From RHKX01 sp035695265 (lineage in GTDB: Bacteria > Actinomycetota > Thermoleophilia > Solirubrobacterales > 70-9), in assembly GCA_035695265.1 (NCBI GenBank), contig DASSEM010000113.1, forward strand, positions 1-9,095: 9,095 nt of DNA, in the 5' to 3' direction. Of the stretch, positions 6,518-9,095 are shown piece after piece. Position 1 is the first letter of the stretch. Each line of letters begins with the position of its first letter. The notes under the pieces were generated by a model, which did no database searches, had not been told where the DNA came from, and worked only from the letters and a program-made list of their open reading frames with translations. The position numbers and the translations under genes were made by a program.

Positions 6518-7774
6518 TCACCGCGCCGGGTCGAGCCGGTACACCGGACCGGCGAGCGAGACGACGTAGACCGTGCCGTCGGTGCCCTCGCCGAAGCTCG
6601 AAAGGCGCGGCACCTCGGCCTCGGGTCCGACCGCGACATCGTCCTTGGCCGGGCGCTCCGGTCGCGCCGTGAAGCTGCGCAGCACGCCGACGCAGAGGTC
6701 GCCGTAGAGGTAGCGGCCGTAGAGCGTGGTCAGGTCGGGGTCGCGGACGGTCAGACCGCCGGTGATCGAGCAGTTGCCGTCGGCGTGGAACGCGGTCAGG
6801 ACCGGCGGGATGGCGCCGTCCGGGTCCTGGTCCTCGTTGAAGCGCTCGGTGCCCTCCCAGGCGGACCAGCCGAAGTTCGCCCCCGATCCCTTCCCGCGCG
6901 CGACCAGGTCGATCTCCTCCTGCACGTCCTGTCCGACGTCGCCGATCGAGAAATCCTCGGTCTCACGGTCGAACGCGAAGCGCCACGGGTTGCGGAGGCC
7001 GTAGGAGTAGATCTCGGGCCGGGCGCCGGGCTCGTCGACGAACGGGTTGTCGCTGGGGATCGTGTACGGCCGATCGCCGTCGGGGCGTGGATCGATTCTC
7101 AGGATCTTGCCGAGCAGGGTCGAGAGGTCGAGGCCCCGGCGCTCGGGGTCGCCCTTGGCACCGCCATCGCCGAGACCGATGTAGAGCTTGCCGTCGGGCC
7201 CGAAGAGGACGAGCCCGCCGTTGTGGTTCGGGTAGGGCTGGTCGACGGCGAGCACCTGCCGGGCGCTCGACTCGTCGACCTTGCCGTTGCGGGCGCGGTA
7301 CTCGACCACACGGGTATCCCCGTCGAGGTTGGTGTAGTCGACGTAGAAGAGGCCGGACTTCGCGTAGTCCGGAGCGAAGGCCATCGAGAGCAGCCCCTGC
7401 TCGCCCTCCGCCTCGGTCTCGTCGGAGATGTCGAGGAACGTGCTCGTGGTCCCGTCCGGGGCGACGCGCTGCACGGTGCCGCCCTGCTCGACCACGTAGA
7501 CGTCCTCGCCGTCGCCCTCCGGCTGGGTCACGTACAGCGGCGCGTCGAAGCTGCCGATCTCGACCAGCTCGACGCCGCCGACGCCGTCGCCGACCGCGGT
7601 CGTGGTCGCCCCGTCGCCGTCGGTCGGCGTCGTCACGGTTCCGGTCTCGAGATCGTCGCCGCCGCAGCCGGCGAGAAGCAAGCAGCAAGCAGCAAGGAGC
7701 AGAAGGACGAGCGCGCGGACGACTCCTCGCTCCAGCGAGCGCAGCGAGCGTGCTCCTCGCTCCTCGCTACTCAC
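6518..7774 (-). CDS. GSDH-family (PQQ sugar dehydrogenase-like) lipoprotein
   Basis: A 418-residue, membrane-anchored, one-domain relative of the downstream 769-aa protein. It has a lipoprotein signal peptide with hydrophobic core LVLLLLAACCLLLAGC and a lipobox LAGC (Cys37), then an acidic Thr-rich linker to about 65, then the propeller at about 66-416. Motifs are PNHNGG (182), LGDGG (201), LLGKILRIDP (220), RNPWRFAFDR (261), GDVGQD (278) and GANFGW (298). Cys335 and Cys361 match the cysteine pair of both downstream domains. The GDGVGGVELVEIGSF stretch before the propeller is nearly repeated in the 769-aa protein, which supports recent common origin. The start is GTG at 7774, within the end of the upstream gene (8-nt overlap), so translational coupling is likely; no good Shine-Dalgarno is seen. 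Sugar or aldehyde oxidation outside the membrane is the family expectation, unproven here. Unlike its neighbour it is acidic. Confidence 0.92.
   Translation of the reverse strand: MSSEERGARSLRSLERGVVRALVLLLLAACCLLLAGCGGDDLETGTVTTPTDGDGATTTAVGDGVGGVELVEIGSFDAPLYVTQPEGDGEDVYVVEQGGTVQRVAPDGTTSTFLDISDETEAEGEQGLLSMAFAPDYAKSGLFYVDYTNLDGDTRVVEYRARNGKVDESSARQVLAVDQPYPNHNGGLVLFGPDGKLYIGLGDGGAKGDPERRGLDLSTLLGKILRIDPRPDGDRPYTIPSDNPFVDEPGARPEIYSYGLRNPWRFAFDRETEDFSIGDVGQDVQEEIDLVARGKGSGANFGWSAWEGTERFNEDQDPDGAIPPVLTAFHADGNCSITGGLTVRDPDLTTLYGRYLYGDLCVGVLRSFTARPERPAKDDVAVGPEAEVPRLSSFGEGTDGTVYVVSLAGPVYRLDPAR
7677..7697. repeat. Three 7-bp tandem repeats in a signal-peptide coding region
   Basis: On the plus strand AGCAAGC, AGCAAGC and AGCAAGG follow each other without gaps. 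On the coding strand they specify part of the Leu/Ala/Cys hydrophobic core of the lipoprotein. The unit length is not a multiple of three, so gain or loss of one unit would shift the frame. Confidence 0.7.
7723..7768. repeat. Short GC-rich direct and inverted repeats at the gene junction
   Basis: On the plus strand there is CTCCTCGCTCC (7723-7733), AGCGAGCG twice (7734-7741 and 7743-7750), then GCTCCTC twice followed by GCT (7752-7768). The AGCGAG and CTCGCT words are complementary, so RNA from either strand can fold. The block covers the first codons of the GSDH lipoprotein and abuts the last codon of the gene before it. Confidence 0.65.
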
Positions 7775-8528
7775 CCTGCGTTACGACCTGCCCCTTGTCG
7801 TTCACCGTCGCCTTCGGTGCCTTGTCGTCGATCGTGACGACGAACTCGCCCTTCGCCTCGCCGCCGTCGGCGGTGACCGCCCTGGCCTCGCCGCCGAGTC
7901 CGGCCGCGACGCGGTAGTGGAGCGTGTAGGTGCCGGGCTCGACGGCGGTGAGCCGCCAGACGACAGTCTTCTCCTCGCCCGGGTCGAGCGGGCCGAAGGC
8001 GAACGTGTTCGTCTGCGCCCGCAGGCCGCCGGAGATGCCCTTCGGCACCGGATCGTCGACCCCGCGCGGGTACTTGTGCTCGAGGATCCAGACCGGCCGG
8101 CTCGGATTCGACGCGGCCGGGTTGTCGATCTGCATCTGGAAGGAGCCGTCGGCGTCGCCATCGTCGGTCTCGATCGTGAAGGCGAGCTCGGGCAGCGGCT
8201 CATCGCCGATGTTCTTGACTCCGAGGACGAGGTCGGAGGTGAGCGCCAGGCGCTGCTCGGTCGGGAAGCGCGCAGTGGTGACCTCGACCGGGTACTCGCC
8301 CGACGGCTCGTCGGCGTCCTGGCGGCTGGTCGAGTCGTCGTCGCCGCAGGCGACGAGGGCGCCGCCGCTCAGCACAGCGAGCGCGAAGGCCGTCGCGATC
8401 CGGCGCCGCCCGCGCCCCTGATGCGTCCCGGATCGGAGCCTGCCGCCGTGCCTTTCGGGTCTCCTCCCCAAAGCGCGGGCAACATACCACGGGGTCTCCG
8501 TGTGCCCGGCAGGCTGCGGACCGCGCAT
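7767..8528 (-). CDS. Lipoprotein with Ig-like beta-sandwich domain, unknown function
   Basis: I recognise no named family. The hydrophobic segment IATAFALAVLSGG and lipobox LVAC (Cys61) mark a lipoprotein with an acidic stretch (GDDD) after the Cys. The mature part (about 75-235) is beta-rich and patterned like CARDB or other Ig-like extracellular domains: DLVLGVKNIGDEPLPELAFTI, then GPLDPGEEKTVVWRL and PGTYTLHYRV, the usual order of strands. No catalytic motif or cysteine is seen in it. The start is unsure: ATG 8528 gives an unusually long arginine-rich leader, while TTG 8471 (234 aa) gives a more normal one; neither has a Shine-Dalgarno. The stop overlaps the GTG of the GSDH lipoprotein by 8 nt, so the two are probably made together, and a binding or scaffold role beside the propellers is a reasonable guess. 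Confidence 0.8.
   Translation of the reverse strand: MRGPQPAGHTETPWYVARALGRRPERHGGRLRSGTHQGRGRRRIATAFALAVLSGGALVACGDDDSTSRQDADEPSGEYPVEVTTARFPTEQRLALTSDLVLGVKNIGDEPLPELAFTIETDDGDADGSFQMQIDNPAASNPSRPVWILEHKYPRGVDDPVPKGISGGLRAQTNTFAFGPLDPGEEKTVVWRLTAVEPGTYTLHYRVAAGLGGEARAVTADGGEAKGEFVVTIDDKAPKATVNDKGQVVTQGE
8481..8489 (-). promoter_or_regulatory. Possible extended -10 promoter element for the lipoprotein-GSDH unit
   Basis: On the minus strand TGGTATGTT reads as an extended -10 (TGn plus TATGTT, four of six consensus bases). Transcription would begin near 8474, close to the alternative TTG start at 8471, which would make the message nearly leaderless. No -35 is seen. Speculative. Confidence 0.25.
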
Positions 8529-8585
8529 CGGCTGCCGGTGGCGCTGCGCCTCGCGATGGACTAAGTTTGGTCGCGGAGGCGAGCC

Positions 8586-8602
8586 ACGGGGACCGTCTCC
8601 GT
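8586..8602. promoter_or_regulatory. 17-bp imperfect palindrome upstream of yrbE
   Basis: ACGGGGAC-C-GTCTCCGT has 8-bp arms with one mismatch and ends 7 nt before the ATG of the permease gene, in the 81-bp gap between divergent genes. Size and place suit a repressor operator or an mRNA leader hairpin next to the ribosome binding site. No regulator gene is in the window. Confidence 0.4.
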
Positions 8603-8609
8603 TGGAGAG

Positions 8610-9095
8610 ATGGTCAGATCCGCAGCCGATAGGGCGTTCCTACCCGCCAAGAGCCTGTTCGAGCAGGTCGGCAACATGATGATCCTGACCGGCAAGACGC
8701 TGGTCGCGACGGTCAAGCCGCCCTACCCCTACGGCGGCGAGTTCGTGAGCCAGTTCCTGTTCGCGCTCCAGCTCTGCTGGTTCCCGCTGCTGATCAGCAC
8801 GGTCGCGTTCGGGTTCGGCGCCCCGGGCCTGCAGGCGGCGAACTTCCTGACCCTGTTCGGGGCCCTCGACCGGCTCGGCGGCTTCTTCATCCTCGCTTCG
8901 GTTCGCGAGTTCGCGCCGTTCGTGACCGCGGTCGTCGTCGCTGGCGTCGCCGGCACCGCGATCACCGCCGACCTCGGCGCCCGCAAGATCCGCGAGGAGC
9001 TCGACGCGCTGATGGTCCTCGGGGTCGATCCGATCAAGAACCTCGTCGTGCCCCGGTTCCTCAGCCTGATGCTGATCACCGGGCTGCTCAACATC
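8610..9095 (+). CDS. yrbE: YrbE/MlaE-family ABC permease of an Mce-type lipid transporter (3' end outside window)
   Basis: The first 162 residues of an integral membrane permease, with the frame open to the last base. Residues 113-151 (GTAITADLGARKIREELDAL, then MVLGVDPIKNLVVPRFL) are the hallmark MlaE/YrbE cytoplasmic coupling segment and closely resemble the YrbE A subunits of actinobacterial mce operons. Hydrophobic segments lie at about 50-70 and 91-118, preceded by an N-terminal amphipathic stretch (LFEQVGNMMILTGK). Family members form the membrane part of an ABC importer that works with Mce substrate-binding proteins on lipids or sterols. The normal length is about 250-280 residues, so roughly 60% is here. 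The ATG at 8610 has GGAG only 2 nt ahead (8604-8607), a short spacing; the ATG pair at 8676 is an alternative start but would cut the conserved leader. A second YrbE and Mce genes are expected to follow. Confidence 0.93.
   Translation, partial: MVRSAADRAFLPAKSLFEQVGNMMILTGKTLVATVKPPYPYGGEFVSQFLFALQLCWFPLLISTVAFGFGAPGLQAANFLTLFGALDRLGGFFILASVREFAPFVTAVVVAGVAGTAITADLGARKIREELDALMVLGVDPIKNLVVPRFLSLMLITGLLNI

Noticed and set aside
7677..7768. CRISPR-like array
   Set aside because: The repeats are 7-11 bp with no spacers and lie within coding sequence.
6785..7837. A 350-codon plus-strand frame antisense to the GSDH lipoprotein
   Set aside because: Same kind of GC-driven shadow; it runs across the junction of two well-supported minus-strand genes.
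8729..9094. A minus-strand open frame at the right edge
   Set aside because: The plus strand carries an unmistakable YrbE/MlaE permease over the same bases.

Overview
The window is a 9.1 kb piece of a high-GC chromosome. Strong GC bias at third codon positions, the MetH architecture, an actinobacterial-type YrbE (Mce-system) permease and lipobox-bearing lipoproteins point to an actinobacterium. My best guess is Thermoleophilia/Solirubrobacterales; that is inference from sequence style, not from a search. I see no mobile element, tRNA, rRNA or CRISPR array.

Layout. (1) 1-2298 (+): the C-terminal two-thirds of cobalamin-dependent methionine synthase (MetH), running off the left edge. It ends in a perfect 11-bp hairpin that holds the stop codon in its loop. 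(2) 2330-3205 (-): an alpha/beta-hydrolase, convergent with metH. (3) 3279-3779 (+): a ferritin-like four-helix diiron protein, divergent from the hydrolase and followed by a 9-bp inverted repeat. (4) 3916-4152 (+): a 78-residue acidic protein of unknown function, behind a promoter-like region with two palindromes 21 bp apart. (5) 8528-4160 (-): a probable three-gene unit. First comes an Ig-like lipoprotein, then a one-domain glucose/sorbosone-dehydrogenase-family (GSDH) lipoprotein overlapping it by 8 nt, then 48 nt later a 769-residue secreted protein with two GSDH domains in tandem. (6) 8610-9095 (+): the start of a YrbE/MlaE-family ABC permease, probably the first gene of an mce lipid-import operon, running off the right edge.

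The most distinctive content is the minus-strand unit. Three related beta-propeller domains sit in two neighbouring genes, one membrane-anchored and acidic, the other probably released and strongly basic. They follow a small Ig-like lipoprotein, and all three proteins should act outside the cytoplasmic membrane. The unit has unusual short-repeat DNA at its gene junction and in one signal-peptide coding region. MetH, the hydrolase and the ferritin-like protein look like ordinary housekeeping or accessory genes without an evident link to it.
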